A stretch of 43,598 nucleotides of DNA, from assembly GCA_945898275.1 (NCBI GenBank), contig CAMDHZ010000022.1, positions 1-43,598 on the forward strand, read 5' to 3'. This stretch comes from Chitinophaga pinensis (GTDB taxonomy: Bacteria; Bacteroidota; Bacteroidia; UKL13-3). Every line of letters starts with the position of its first letter. Position 1 is the stretch's first letter. Below, piece by piece: positions 16,573-25,540 of the stretch. The position numbers and the translations under genes are program-made. Below the pieces are notes generated by a model that had not been told where the DNA came from, ran no database searches, and was given only the letters and a program-made list of their open reading frames with translations.

Positions 16573-19500
16573 ATGAAAAAAAGATTTTTATTGGCTCTTA
16601 TAACATCCTTTTTTAGTGTGTGTTTACATGCTCAAACTTTTAATTGGAGTTTGAAGGCTGGTTCTACTGGTACGGATAATTTTCGGTCAACTGCAATAGA
16701 TGCCCAAAATAATGTTTATGGACTACTTTATTTTAGTGCAATTCTAACCATAGATAGTGCAGGGACGCCTAAGGTTTTTAATACAACTGGCCAACGAGAC
16801 ATTTTGATTGTTAAATATAATTGTAACAAAGTATTTCAGTGGGCAGTTCAAGTAGGGGGCACATTTGATGATGGTGGAAATGCAGGTTTTTCTGATTTGG
16901 AAGTTGATACAAATGGTATTGTTTATGTTGCTTCAACTATAAATGGTTCTGCTAATTTTATTTCTGCAAATGGTAATTCTACCAATAGAACGAGCGCAGG
17001 GCAACAGGATGGGTTTTTAATGAAGCTTTCTTCAAGCGGTATCATTCAATGGATTAATTTGCTTGGTGGTGGAAGTAATGATGAAGGTACCTCAGTTACT
17101 ATCGATCGCCTACAAAATGTTTATGTGGGTGGATACCATACCGGTTTGGCTACATTTGTAAGCACAACACTTCCAAATTTTGTTAGAAATTCTGCAGCGG
17201 CTTCAGCTGACTTTTTCTTAGCAAAGTATAATCCTTCTGGTGTTATTCAATATCTTTCTGGAGGTGCTTCTGGTGGTGCTGATATAATTACCGGTTTGGC
17301 TGTTGATAGTGCTTTTACCGTATATGGCGTTGGTACTTTTGGAGGAGGAGGGAATTTTAATGGGTTTTTTGGCGCAAATGCCTTAAACAATTCAGCGGGT
17401 ACAGGCGCTTTTCTTGCTGCCTTCAATGCTGCAGGAGCTACCCAATGGGGAGTTGGAATGGGAAACAGTTTAAATGAAGCTTTTTATAGTGTTGCAGTTG
17501 ACGACCAAACAAACAGAGTATTTGCAACAGGCGCATTTCAAGGGTCAACCACCCTTACTACTCGCCCAGGTGGAACAGCACAGAACTTAAATGCAGTTGG
17601 GAATTTTGATGCAGTATTAGCTTGTTTTACGCTAACTGGTGGCACACAATGGGCTAGAACTATTTCTGGTGGTTCTAATGAATATCCATATGCCCTTGAA
17701 TTAAGTGCAAATGGAGAAGTAATTATTGGAGGAGAAATAAGTAGTAATACTAATTTTGGAGGATCTACAATAAATACAAGTGGAGGGTCAAATATTTTTG
17801 TTGCAAGGTATTCGCAAACAAATGTATTTATTTCTGCAATTAACCTATCTCAAGGCAACCCAGGCAGTGGTTTTTGTTTGACCCGATCGCCAAGTAGTCA
17901 AATTTATCTATCTGGGAGTTTTAATACTTCTATCCTTTTTGGCAATGATACCTTAAATTCTTCAGGCGGGGCAGATGGTTTTATAGCAAGACTTCAAGAT
18001 TTTGACACAACTTATTTATCTGTAAACAAAACAAGCTTAACTTGTACTGGTGATACAGTTGATTTTTATGTGTCAAATAAACGGATAGGAACTTTTAAAT
18101 GGTACAGAAATGATACCTTAATAACCATTACAACGGCCCCAAATTGGAGGGCTTGGGAAAGTGGCGTTTATAAAGTTGTTTCCTCTAATAATTGTGCAGT
18201 TGATAAAGAATCTTTCTCTTTTAATATTGTAAGAAGTCTTTTTTATGTTGCGCCAAGAATCTCTAATATCACAGTTTGTACTGGGGACACTGGAAGATTA
18301 AACGCCACAGGCGCGCAACTTTATGCATGGTTTCCTTCAACTGGCTTAAATGACTCAACCTTAGCCTCGCCTTTGGTTAATGTAAATGCAAACGCCACAT
18401 ATTACTTAGTTAGATTAAGCGGAACTTGTATTGACCTAGATACTGTAACCGTAACCTTGCTCAATAACTGTTGTTTAACTTGTTCTAGTCCTTACCAATT
18501 AAATCAAGGCGTTGTGGCTTGTTACCCTTTTTCTGGAAATGCAAACGATGAAAGTGGCAATGGAAACAATGCTCAGAATTTTAATGCAGCCCTAGCGCCA
18601 GATAGGTTTAACGTAGCAAATAGAGCCTATCAATTTAATGGTTTTAATAGTTATTTGGAGGTGCCAAATTCTGTTTCTTTAGCATCACCAACTAATCAAA
18701 TATCATTTACTTTTTGGGCTCGTGTAACCAATTGGAATTTTAATGCTGGTGTTCAATACACGCCAATTTTAAGTAAATCTACAACAACAGCCTCAGCGCA
18801 ATATAGAGCTATGGTTCGAAGCAATGGAGCCTACGCAATGGTTGACGGTAAGAGTTGGAATGGTGTTATAGGTTCAGCTACTAATTTAAATATCTGGTAT
18901 TTCTTTTGTATCACAGCAAGGAACGATACGATGTTTTATTATCGAAATGGAACTTTATTAGGTTTTGCTGTTGGTCCAACTACTTATACTTTAAACAATA
19001 CAACTCCTTTAAGAATTGGAAGAAATGACATTAACACAGCGGTGGTATTTTCAGGTAGATTAGATGAGTTAAGAATTTATAACAGAACACTTACCCAACC
19101 AGAGATAACTAAATTATATAATTTGAGTAATATCAATGGATTGCCAACTATAACTGCGGGTTTAGATAAGGATGTTTGTAAAGGAGATTCGATTCAAATC
19201 GTAACTACTGGTACAACTGGTTCCTATCTTTGGACACCTAATGTGTTCCTTTCAAGTGATACTGCTAGTAGTCCTTTTAATAAAGGCGATACTAGTACAA
19301 CATATATTACGCAGGTAGACTATTTTGGTTGTAAAAACTATGACACAGTTCGGGTAAATGTCGCTAATTTCCAACCCACTATTGGTTCAGACCAAACCAT
19401 TTGCAGTGGAGATACTGCAACCTTAATATTATCAAATGCAGGAAATACTTACGGATGGTCGCCAAATTATAGATTGTTTGGCGTAAACAATGATACTGCG

Positions 19501-21462
19501 CTTGTTTTTCCTTTGGTAGATACAAACTATGTTTTAGCCACAAATAATGGAATCTGCACAAGGAGAGATACCGTGAGAATCACAGTAAATAAAGTCACAT
19601 TAAATGCTGGTCCTGATGCCGCTATTTGTCCAGGTGATACTGCTAAATTCACCGTCACTAGTGATGGAACAGTTAGGTGGACACCTTTTACCTATCTTAG
19701 TGATTCTATTGGAACTAATGTTTATGCACTTCCAGATTCTAATATAACTTATATCCTGCAAGCCAATAATTTGGGTTGCTTGGCTTATGATACAGTTTCG
19801 GTAGTAACTGTTTCACTTCCTGTAAATGCTGGTACTGATAAGTTAATTTGTTTAGGCGATTCCGTTAAACTCTCTGCAACTGGAGGCGTAAATTATATTT
19901 GGCTACCAAATTATCGAATGACCGATTCGTCTACTGCAACACCAACAGTTTTTCCTGCTGTGCCAACCTACTATTTTGTAGCCTCTTACAATGGATTATG
20001 TGCCAGATATGATAGTGTTTTCGTTGATGTTAGGGTTCCCTATGCAGATGCTGGAAGTGATAAAACCATTTGTAATGGTGATAGCGCTGTAATTGGGGTT
20101 GGGGTAAATGGAATTAAAACTTGGTTTCCAATTACTGGAATTGATACTAGTTCAAAAACTCCATATGCAAAGCCCGCAGCCACTACAACCTATTACCTAA
20201 CGGGAAATAATGGCGGGTGTATGGCTTATGATACAGTAAATGTTACTGTACTTAATTTTAATATAAGTGCAGGAACGGACAAGGTAATTTGTAAAGGAGA
20301 CAGTGTGCAGCTTGGGGCAACAGGTGGGGTTAAATATAATTGGATACCACTCTATAATATTAGTGACACAGGTATTGCAAACCCTTGGGTGAAACCAGAT
20401 GTAACTACCCCATATCTTGTGCTTTCTACTAATGGTTATTGTGCAAGGGTTGATACTGTTTTAATTGATGTAAAATCACTAAATCTTAGTGCAGGAATTG
20501 ATACCAGTGTTTGTATTGGTGAAAGTGTTAAACTAAATGCATCAGGAGCTTTAACTTACCAATGGTCGCCAATTAGTAACATTGATAATCCAACAATTGC
20601 CTCACCTACCGTTACTCCTAATGTTCCAACCGCTTACATTGTTTTAGGATTTGATGGTGTTATTTGTCAAACCTATGATACTGTTTTTGTGGATGTAAAA
20701 AATTACCCAGTTGTAAATGCAGGAGTTGATTTACGCCATTGCCCAGATGAGTTTTTGGATATGGCTGCAAGTGTTTCTGAATACACGAGATTAGAATGGT
20801 TACCTGCTACCTATCTAAGTGATAAACTAACTTTAAATCCTCAAGTATCTGTTAAAACGAATACAACTTATGTGCTAAGTGCTTGGAATGGCCATTGCTA
20901 CAGTTCAGATACAATGACTGTTAGAGTTAATCCTAAAGTTGTTGCAGCGTTTAATGCAATCCCGTCAGATGGGTTTGCTCCTTTACCTGTTACTTTTAAT
21001 AACACAAGTCTTAATGCATATTTTTATACTTGGGATTTTGATAATAATGGAGACACTGATACAGCAAAAAATCCGACTTACATTTTTAATGCTGAGGGTA
21101 GATACTTTGTATTATTATTAGCCAAAGACAGTTTAGGTTGCTTTGATACTGTTTCTTATCCTATAGACATTCAGGAGAAGGAAAACATCTTTATGCCTAA
21201 TGCCTTTTCTCCAAATGGAGATGGCCTAAACGACCGCTTTGAACCAACGTATAATCCGTCTAAATTTGAGTATGTTGAGTACCAAATTTTCAATCGTTGG
21301 GGTGTACAGATATTTAGTACAAAAGTTCCACTAGGACTTTGGTGGGATGGCAAAACAAGTGGCCTTGCAGAACCTGCAGGTGTTTTTACTTATGTTGGCT
21401 TTGCTAAAGACCTAAAAGGAAAGATTTACGAATTGAACGGCTCTGTTACGTTAATTAGATAG
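16573..21462 (+). CDS. Giant T9SS-secreted surface protein with type B sorting domain
   Basis: The 1629-aa product has a signal peptide (cleavage near LHA-QTF). Residues about 22-490 hold seven repeats of about 60-65 aa, each with a pattern like DxxxNVYxxGxFxGxxxF, consistent with a seven-bladed SBBP-type propeller. Two Ig-like units with conserved CxGDT follow (about 485-640). A LamG/concanavalin-like domain comes next (about 645-852; CYPFSGNANDESGNGNNA ... LDELRIYNRTL). Eight tandem Ig-like repeats of about 74 aa (858-1453) share AGxDxxICxGDSV, a WxP core and a C-terminal CxxxDTVxVxV. A PKD domain (about 1456-1535; YFYTWDFDNNGD) leads to the CHU_C domain (1537-1629; MPNAFSPNGDGLNDRF ... VTLIR) that targets T9SS. 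It is likely an adhesin or matrix protein. The propeller and LamG parts suggest glycan binding, but the ligand is unknown. No promoter is obvious. Confidence 0.9.
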   Translation: MKKRFLLALITSFFSVCLHAQTFNWSLKAGSTGTDNFRSTAIDAQNNVYGLLYFSAILTIDSAGTPKVFNTTGQRDILIVKYNCNKVFQWAVQVGGTFDDGGNAGFSDLEVDTNGIVYVASTINGSANFISANGNSTNRTSAGQQDGFLMKLSSSGIIQWINLLGGGSNDEGTSVTIDRLQNVYVGGYHTGLATFVSTTLPNFVRNSAAASADFFLAKYNPSGVIQYLSGGASGGADIITGLAVDSAFTVYGVGTFGGGGNFNGFFGANALNNSAGTGAFLAAFNAAGATQWGVGMGNSLNEAFYSVAVDDQTNRVFATGAFQGSTTLTTRPGGTAQNLNAVGNFDAVLACFTLTGGTQWARTISGGSNEYPYALELSANGEVIIGGEISSNTNFGGSTINTSGGSNIFVARYSQTNVFISAINLSQGNPGSGFCLTRSPSSQIYLSGSFNTSILFGNDTLNSSGGADGFIARLQDFDTTYLSVNKTSLTCTGDTVDFYVSNKRIGTFKWYRNDTLITITTAPNWRAWESGVYKVVSSNNCAVDKESFSFNIVRSLFYVAPRISNITVCTGDTGRLNATGAQLYAWFPSTGLNDSTLASPLVNVNANATYYLVRLSGTCIDLDTVTVTLLNNCCLTCSSPYQLNQGVVACYPFSGNANDESGNGNNAQNFNAALAPDRFNVANRAYQFNGFNSYLEVPNSVSLASPTNQISFTFWARVTNWNFNAGVQYTPILSKSTTTASAQYRAMVRSNGAYAMVDGKSWNGVIGSATNLNIWYFFCITARNDTMFYYRNGTLLGFAVGPTTYTLNNTTPLRIGRNDINTAVVFSGRLDELRIYNRTLTQPEITKLYNLSNINGLPTITAGLDKDVCKGDSIQIVTTGTTGSYLWTPNVFLSSDTASSPFNKGDTSTTYITQVDYFGCKNYDTVRVNVANFQPTIGSDQTICSGDTATLILSNAGNTYGWSPNYRLFGVNNDTALVFPLVDTNYVLATNNGICTRRDTVRITVNKVTLNAGPDAAICPGDTAKFTVTSDGTVRWTPFTYLSDSIGTNVYALPDSNITYILQANNLGCLAYDTVSVVTVSLPVNAGTDKLICLGDSVKLSATGGVNYIWLPNYRMTDSSTATPTVFPAVPTYYFVASYNGLCARYDSVFVDVRVPYADAGSDKTICNGDSAVIGVGVNGIKTWFPITGIDTSSKTPYAKPAATTTYYLTGNNGGCMAYDTVNVTVLNFNISAGTDKVICKGDSVQLGATGGVKYNWIPLYNISDTGIANPWVKPDVTTPYLVLSTNGYCARVDTVLIDVKSLNLSAGIDTSVCIGESVKLNASGALTYQWSPISNIDNPTIASPTVTPNVPTAYIVLGFDGVICQTYDTVFVDVKNYPVVNAGVDLRHCPDEFLDMAASVSEYTRLEWLPATYLSDKLTLNPQVSVKTNTTYVLSAWNGHCYSSDTMTVRVNPKVVAAFNAIPSDGFAPLPVTFNNTSLNAYFYTWDFDNNGDTDTAKNPTYIFNAEGRYFVLLLAKDSLGCFDTVSYPIDIQEKENIFMPNAFSPNGDGLNDRFEPTYNPSKFEYVEYQIFNRWGVQIFSTKVPLGLWWDGKTSGLAEPAGVFTYVGFAKDLKGKIYELNGSVTLIR
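19144..20930 (+). repeat. Eight tandem Ig-like coding repeats, about 223 bp each
   Basis: Eight consecutive units inside the T9SS cargo gene, each starting at an AGxDxxICxGD-type motif. DNA identity is low between most units, so these are old protein-level repeats rather than recent duplications. The first Cys and a second Cys near each unit's end are retained, probably forming a disulfide per domain. Confidence 0.8.
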
Positions 21463-21639
21463 TTGGGTATTTAGTATTGAAATTTCTTTAATCGGTAGGC
21501 CACAATGAATATAGGCAATCTCCCTAATTCTTGTTGTCAGTGTTATGCATCTTTCACTTTTATAGGTATTTGTTGCCAACCATATTCCTTGCACAAGTAA
21601 AGGAATATGGGCGTGCAATGATTTTTTTGTATTCAATAA

Positions 21640-22350
21640 ATGGCAAGTGATTACTTCGATTTTAAGCAGTTTAGGGTTTACCATAACCAATGTGCAATGA
21701 AGGTGGGCACAGACAGCGTCTTGCTTGGTGCAATTATTCCGCAAATTGAAGAAGTTTCAACTATTTTGGATATTGGTGCTGGCTCTGGCATTCTCGCGCT
21801 AATGTTGGCTCAACGCTTTTCAAATGCTTCAATAGATGCCATAGAAATAGATTTCGCTGCTGCAACCCAAGCACACTATAATTTTGAGCAAAGTAGTTGG
21901 GGCAATCGCTTAAAAGTTTATCATAAAGGTTTGCAAGCGTTTTCTGCGACAAAAAAGTATCAGTTAATCGTAAGTAATCCACCATATTTTGTCTTGGAAG
22001 ACGCTTATCAAATGGAAGATTCTTCCAGAAGAGACGCTCGCTATACCCATACTTTAACACATCATGAACTGCTGAGAAATAGCATGAATTTAATGGATGA
22101 AAAAGGTACTCTATTTGTAATTCTTCCTTCTAGTAATGCTGCTTCATTTATTCATTTGGCGCAAGGTTTCGGTTTGAACCAAACTTTTGAGGTTGCAATT
22201 AAGATGAAGCCTAATGCGCTTGTTTCTCGGTACATTTTAGGATTTAGTTTAACACCCAAAATGATGGAGCAATCTGAGTTTGTTGTTTATGATGCGCTTG
22301 GCAAAAGAAGTAAGGCTTATGCCTTGGTTACCTCAGATTTTTACCTCTGA
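21640..22350 (+). CDS. trmN6: tRNA1(Val) (adenine37-N6)-methyltransferase
   Basis: The 236-aa product belongs to the YfiC/TrmN6 family, which methylates N6 of A37 in tRNA-Val. Motif I is ILDIGAGSGILALMLAQRF and the N6-adenine signature NPPYF is intact (IVSNPPYFVLEDAYQ). The N-terminal FKQFRVYHNQCAMKVGTDSVLLGA is typical of this family, and length is normal. The 3' end overlaps the convergent saccharopine dehydrogenase-like gene by 18 bp. The gap before it (21463-21639) has no gene I can support. Confidence 0.9.
   Translation: MASDYFDFKQFRVYHNQCAMKVGTDSVLLGAIIPQIEEVSTILDIGAGSGILALMLAQRFSNASIDAIEIDFAAATQAHYNFEQSSWGNRLKVYHKGLQAFSATKKYQLIVSNPPYFVLEDAYQMEDSSRRDARYTHTLTHHELLRNSMNLMDEKGTLFVILPSSNAASFIHLAQGFGLNQTFEVAIKMKPNALVSRYILGFSLTPKMMEQSEFVVYDALGKRSKAYALVTSDFYL
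22171..22180 (-). repeat. Dispersed motif GGTTCAAACC
   Basis: Exact copy in trmN6, read on the plus strand as GGT-TTG-AAC (Gly-Leu-Asn-Gln). Confidence 0.6.
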
Positions 22351-23667
22351 GTGTTTAAATGAAATGCCAAGTTTAGCCAGTTCTTTTAAAATAGGTTGGT
22401 AGAATTCTCTACTGATTGGAATTTGTACACCGCTTGATTTAATGTTACCTTGGAGTATAAGTTTTGCGGCTATTCCCATAGGTAACCCTACCGTTTTTGC
22501 CATTGCTGTTTGAACTTGATTTTCGCCAGTTACAACCAAACTAGCTTCCATTTTATATGGTTTTCCTTTTATTTGATAACCAATTTCATGCTTCATTACT
22601 ATTTGGTCGAGTTCTCCTTTTTGAAGCATCCATTTTTCTTGTAAAAGCTTTTGTAAGGCTTGCGCTGGAGTTGCTTTTTGAAGCCCTATGGCTTTTGGTT
22701 CAAACAAACCTAACCATACCATATTTTTATAGGCTTTTGAAGATTTCTTTAAATTTAACAATAAACAGATTTCCTCTTCAAGATTTTTACGATTTGCATT
22801 TGGAATTAAACTACACAGCCAATCTCTATAAGTTAAAGTTTCTGGATGAATGAGTTCATAAGCATCATCTGTGAGACCTAGACTAACTAATTGTTGCCAG
22901 CTTTCACAGAACCCCTTGCCACGTAAAGTACCTCTAAGAACGGTTTGTGCCGTGCTTATACCATAAGGTTCAATGTATCCTAATGAGTCGCGATTTGCAT
23001 AAGCATCAAAGCTGCCATGACCCTTTACTTTGACCGTTTTTGTTTGTGCAAAAATTCTACTTGGAGGGATTAGTTTAAGCAAACCATTTTCAATGTATTT
23101 AGCCGTGTTTTGTCCAGCTAACACCACATTTCTTGGGTTCCAAGTAAATTTGTAATGCCATGGATTATTGTCAAATTCTGGTGCCACCAAACCGCCACAA
23201 TAGGATTCGAAGGAAGTTATTTTACCACCTTTTTCTTGAATTTGATGAATCATTTCCATTGCTGATAAATGGTCGATGCCTGGGTCTAATCCAATTTCGT
23301 TTAAAATTAAGACACCTGCTTTTAAAGCCAAAGGATGCAGTTTTTTCATTTCCTCACTCACATAAGAAGCAGTAATCATTGGAATTTTTGCTTCAATACA
23401 ATTGAGGGCTGCTAAGTGATGAAGGCTGGGAGGCAATAATGAAATAACCAAATCTGATTTTTTAATAAGGGCAATCCTTTTGTTTTCATCAAGAATATCC
23501 AAGGCAATTGCCTTGCCCGTTTTATTTCTTCCTATGCGGTTTGCAGCAGCTTCTATGTTGGCATCAGCCACTATAATTTCCCAGTTTTCTTTTTTAGCAT
23601 TTTTCAATAAATATTGAATCAAACTTGCCGAGGATAAGCCAGCACCTAACACCAATATCTTTTTCAT
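22333..23667 (-). CDS. Saccharopine dehydrogenase family oxidoreductase
   Basis: The 444-aa product has an N-terminal NAD(P)-binding Rossmann motif (ILVLGAGLSSASL), then LVISLLPPSLHHLAALNCIEA and GLDPGIDHLSAM, all hallmarks of the saccharopine reductase/dehydrogenase (Lys9-like) family. It probably acts on saccharopine or a similar imino-linked amino acid in lysine breakdown. No lysine-ketoglutarate reductase gene is nearby, so the exact reaction is uncertain. It converges with and overlaps trmN6 by 18 bp. It starts 74 bp from the divergent adenine deaminase gene, so both promoters must lie in that gap. Confidence 0.88.
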   Translation of the reverse strand: MKKILVLGAGLSSASLIQYLLKNAKKENWEIIVADANIEAAANRIGRNKTGKAIALDILDENKRIALIKKSDLVISLLPPSLHHLAALNCIEAKIPMITASYVSEEMKKLHPLALKAGVLILNEIGLDPGIDHLSAMEMIHQIQEKGGKITSFESYCGGLVAPEFDNNPWHYKFTWNPRNVVLAGQNTAKYIENGLLKLIPPSRIFAQTKTVKVKGHGSFDAYANRDSLGYIEPYGISTAQTVLRGTLRGKGFCESWQQLVSLGLTDDAYELIHPETLTYRDWLCSLIPNANRKNLEEEICLLLNLKKSSKAYKNMVWLGLFEPKAIGLQKATPAQALQKLLQEKWMLQKGELDQIVMKHEIGYQIKGKPYKMEASLVVTGENQVQTAMAKTVGLPMGIAAKLILQGNIKSSGVQIPISREFYQPILKELAKLGISFKHSEVKI

Positions 23668-23741
23668 AGGTTTATTTCTTTTGGGCGAAGCTAATTACTG
23701 AAAGCTATTTCCCAAAATTTCCTAAAATTGAATAAAGAATT

Positions 23742-25346
23742 ATGAGCAAGTCATTTTCAGTAAAAGCAAATTTAGTTGATATTGAAAGAAGGAAAATTAT
23801 TCCATCTCAAATACAAGTTTCTAATGGCATCATCCAATCCATTGTAGAAATCCAAGAAGCGTTTGATAACTATATTTTGCCGGGTTTTATTGATGCTCAT
23901 GTGCACATAGAAAGCTCACTTTTGCCTCCTTCTAGTTTTGCTAGACTAGCAGTAAATCATGGAACTGTGGCAACGGTAAGCGACCCACATGAAATTGCAA
24001 ATGTATTAGGATTTTCTGGCGTAGAATATATGCTAGATAATGCCGCTCAAGTTCCTTTTAAATTCTTTTTTGGTGCGCCTTCTTGTGTGCCTGCAACCCA
24101 TTTTGAAACAGCGGGAGCTGAACTTAACCCTGACGAGGTAAATACTTTAATGCAGGATAAACGCATTTTTTATCTCTCAGAAATGATGAATTACCCTGGT
24201 GTTATAAATCAGGATAAAGAAGTTCATGATAAAATAAAGTTTGCACATGCTGCAGGTAAGCCAATTGATGGCCATGCGCCAGGTTTGCGAGGAGTGGACT
24301 TAGAAAAATACATCAATGCTGGAATAAGTACTGATCACGAATGTTTTACAATTGAGGAGGCTTTGGAAAAGTTGGAATTAGGTATGAAAATTCTCATTAG
24401 AGAAGGCAGTGCTGCCAGGAATTTTGAGGCTTTACATCCGCTTTTGGAAAAGCATGCCAATAATTTAATGTTTTGCTCAGATGACAAACATCCAGATAGT
24501 TTGTCGCTTGGTCATATTAATGATTTAGTGGTTAAAGCAATTAGCCTAGGATATAATTTATTTGATGTATTACAAGTTGCTTGTATAAATCCTATTAAAC
24601 ATTATAAATTGCCTGTGGGTCTAGTAAAGACTGGTGACTCTGCTGATTTTATAATAGTAAAAAATCTTGAAAATTTTGAAGTTTTACAAACTTATATTGG
24701 TGGTGATTGCGTGTTTAATATGGGATCAAACTGCATCCCACATGTAGTATCAACAGTCATCAATAATTTTCGAGTTGAACCCATCAGTAAGTCTGAAATT
24801 AAATACGAACCAAAAAGTGTTCAAGAAGTAATTGAATGTTTGGAAGGGCAACTTGTTACTGGCTGTTTACTTGTTCCAAGAGAAAAGTTGTTGCCCAGCA
24901 ACGATTTTCTTAAACTCGTGGTAGTGAACCGATATTCGAAAACAAAGCCCGCTATTGCTTACATTAAAAATTTTGGTTTAGAAAAAGGCGCCATTGCTTC
25001 TACAGTTGCGCATGATAGTCACAATATTATTGCTGTAGGTACAAGTGATGAGGAAATTGCAAATGCCATTAATTTAGTAATTGCAGAAAAGGGTGGATTG
25101 GTTGCTTGTCATAAAGATGAATGTAAAATTTTGGCTTTACCTATTGCTGGACTTATGAGTGATAAAGATGCTTATGAAGTTGCAGATTTATATACACAAT
25201 TAGATGAATATACAAAAACCGGATTAGGTGCCAAGCTAAAAGCACCGTTTATGAGTCTTTCTTTTATGGCATTATTGGTAATTCCACATTTAAAATTAAG
25301 TGATAAAGGATTATTTAGTGGAGATACATTTTCTTTTGTAAATTAG
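23742..25346 (+). CDS. ade: Adenine deaminase
   Basis: The 534-aa amidohydrolase converts adenine to hypoxanthine and ammonia in purine salvage. Signature segments are present: [13 protein letters not shown] (metal-binding histidines), [18 protein letters not shown], and [12 protein letters not shown]. The C-terminal region includes [22 protein letters not shown]. Length is slightly short but within the family. The 61-aa membrane protein starts 5 bp after the stop, so the three plus-strand genes here may be one operon. The product hypoxanthine can feed the phosphoribosyl pool made by prs. Confidence 0.95.
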   Translation: MSKSFSVKANLVDIERRKIIPSQIQVSNGIIQSIVEIQEAFDNYILPGFIDAHVHIESSLLPPSSFARLAVNHGTVATVSDPHEIANVLGFSGVEYMLDNAAQVPFKFFFGAPSCVPATHFETAGAELNPDEVNTLMQDKRIFYLSEMMNYPGVINQDKEVHDKIKFAHAAGKPIDGHAPGLRGVDLEKYINAGISTDHECFTIEEALEKLELGMKILIREGSAARNFEALHPLLEKHANNLMFCSDDKHPDSLSLGHINDLVVKAISLGYNLFDVLQVACINPIKHYKLPVGLVKTGDSADFIIVKNLENFEVLQTYIGGDCVFNMGSNCIPHVVSTVINNFRVEPISKSEIKYEPKSVQEVIECLEGQLVTGCLLVPREKLLPSNDFLKLVVVNRYSKTKPAIAYIKNFGLEKGAIASTVAHDSHNIIAVGTSDEEIANAINLVIAEKGGLVACHKDECKILALPIAGLMSDKDAYEVADLYTQLDEYTKTGLGAKLKAPFMSLSFMALLVIPHLKLSDKGLFSGDTFSFVN

Positions 25347-25351
25347 CGCCA

Positions 25352-25537
25352 ATGAACGAAACACTCAAAGATTGGATAAGAAGAATACAAATACTCTTTT
25401 ATTTTGGAGTTTTATTTGTAGTTTTTGTTGTTTTTATTTTGGAGATTAAACGTGCATACAGCATCGATTTTATTCCTAATTTTGATGGAGTAATTGATGA
25501 TGAGTATTTCAGAATCAAAGATGTTTGGTTCAACTAG
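25352..25537 (+). CDS. Small single-pass membrane protein, 61 aa
   Basis: The frame opens 5 bp after ade and closes 3 bp before the DUF4175 gene, which is the spacing of a real operon member. It has a charged N-terminus (MNETLKDWIRRIQ), one hydrophobic helix (about 15-32, LFYFGVLFVVFVVFILEI) and an acidic, aromatic tail (DGVIDDEYFRIKDVWF). By the positive-inside rule the N-terminus should be cytoplasmic. I do not recognise a family. Its place just before a large membrane coiled-coil protein suggests that the two act together. Confidence 0.6.
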   Translation: MNETLKDWIRRIQILFYFGVLFVVFVVFILEIKRAYSIDFIPNFDGVIDDEYFRIKDVWFN

Positions 25538-25540
25538 CTT

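Noticed and set aside
19144-20930. Regular periodicity of about 223 bp that could suggest a CRISPR or satellite
   Set aside because: The period equals one 74-aa Ig-like domain, the units diverge at DNA level and the reading frame is continuous.
21451-21744. Minus-strand open frame of 97 codons covering the gap between the T9SS cargo gene and trmN6
   Set aside because: It overlaps both the end of the cargo gene and about 100 bp of trmN6, has no recognisable domain and no promoter. The gap part (21463-21639) looks like plain intergenic DNA, although a decayed gene cannot be excluded.
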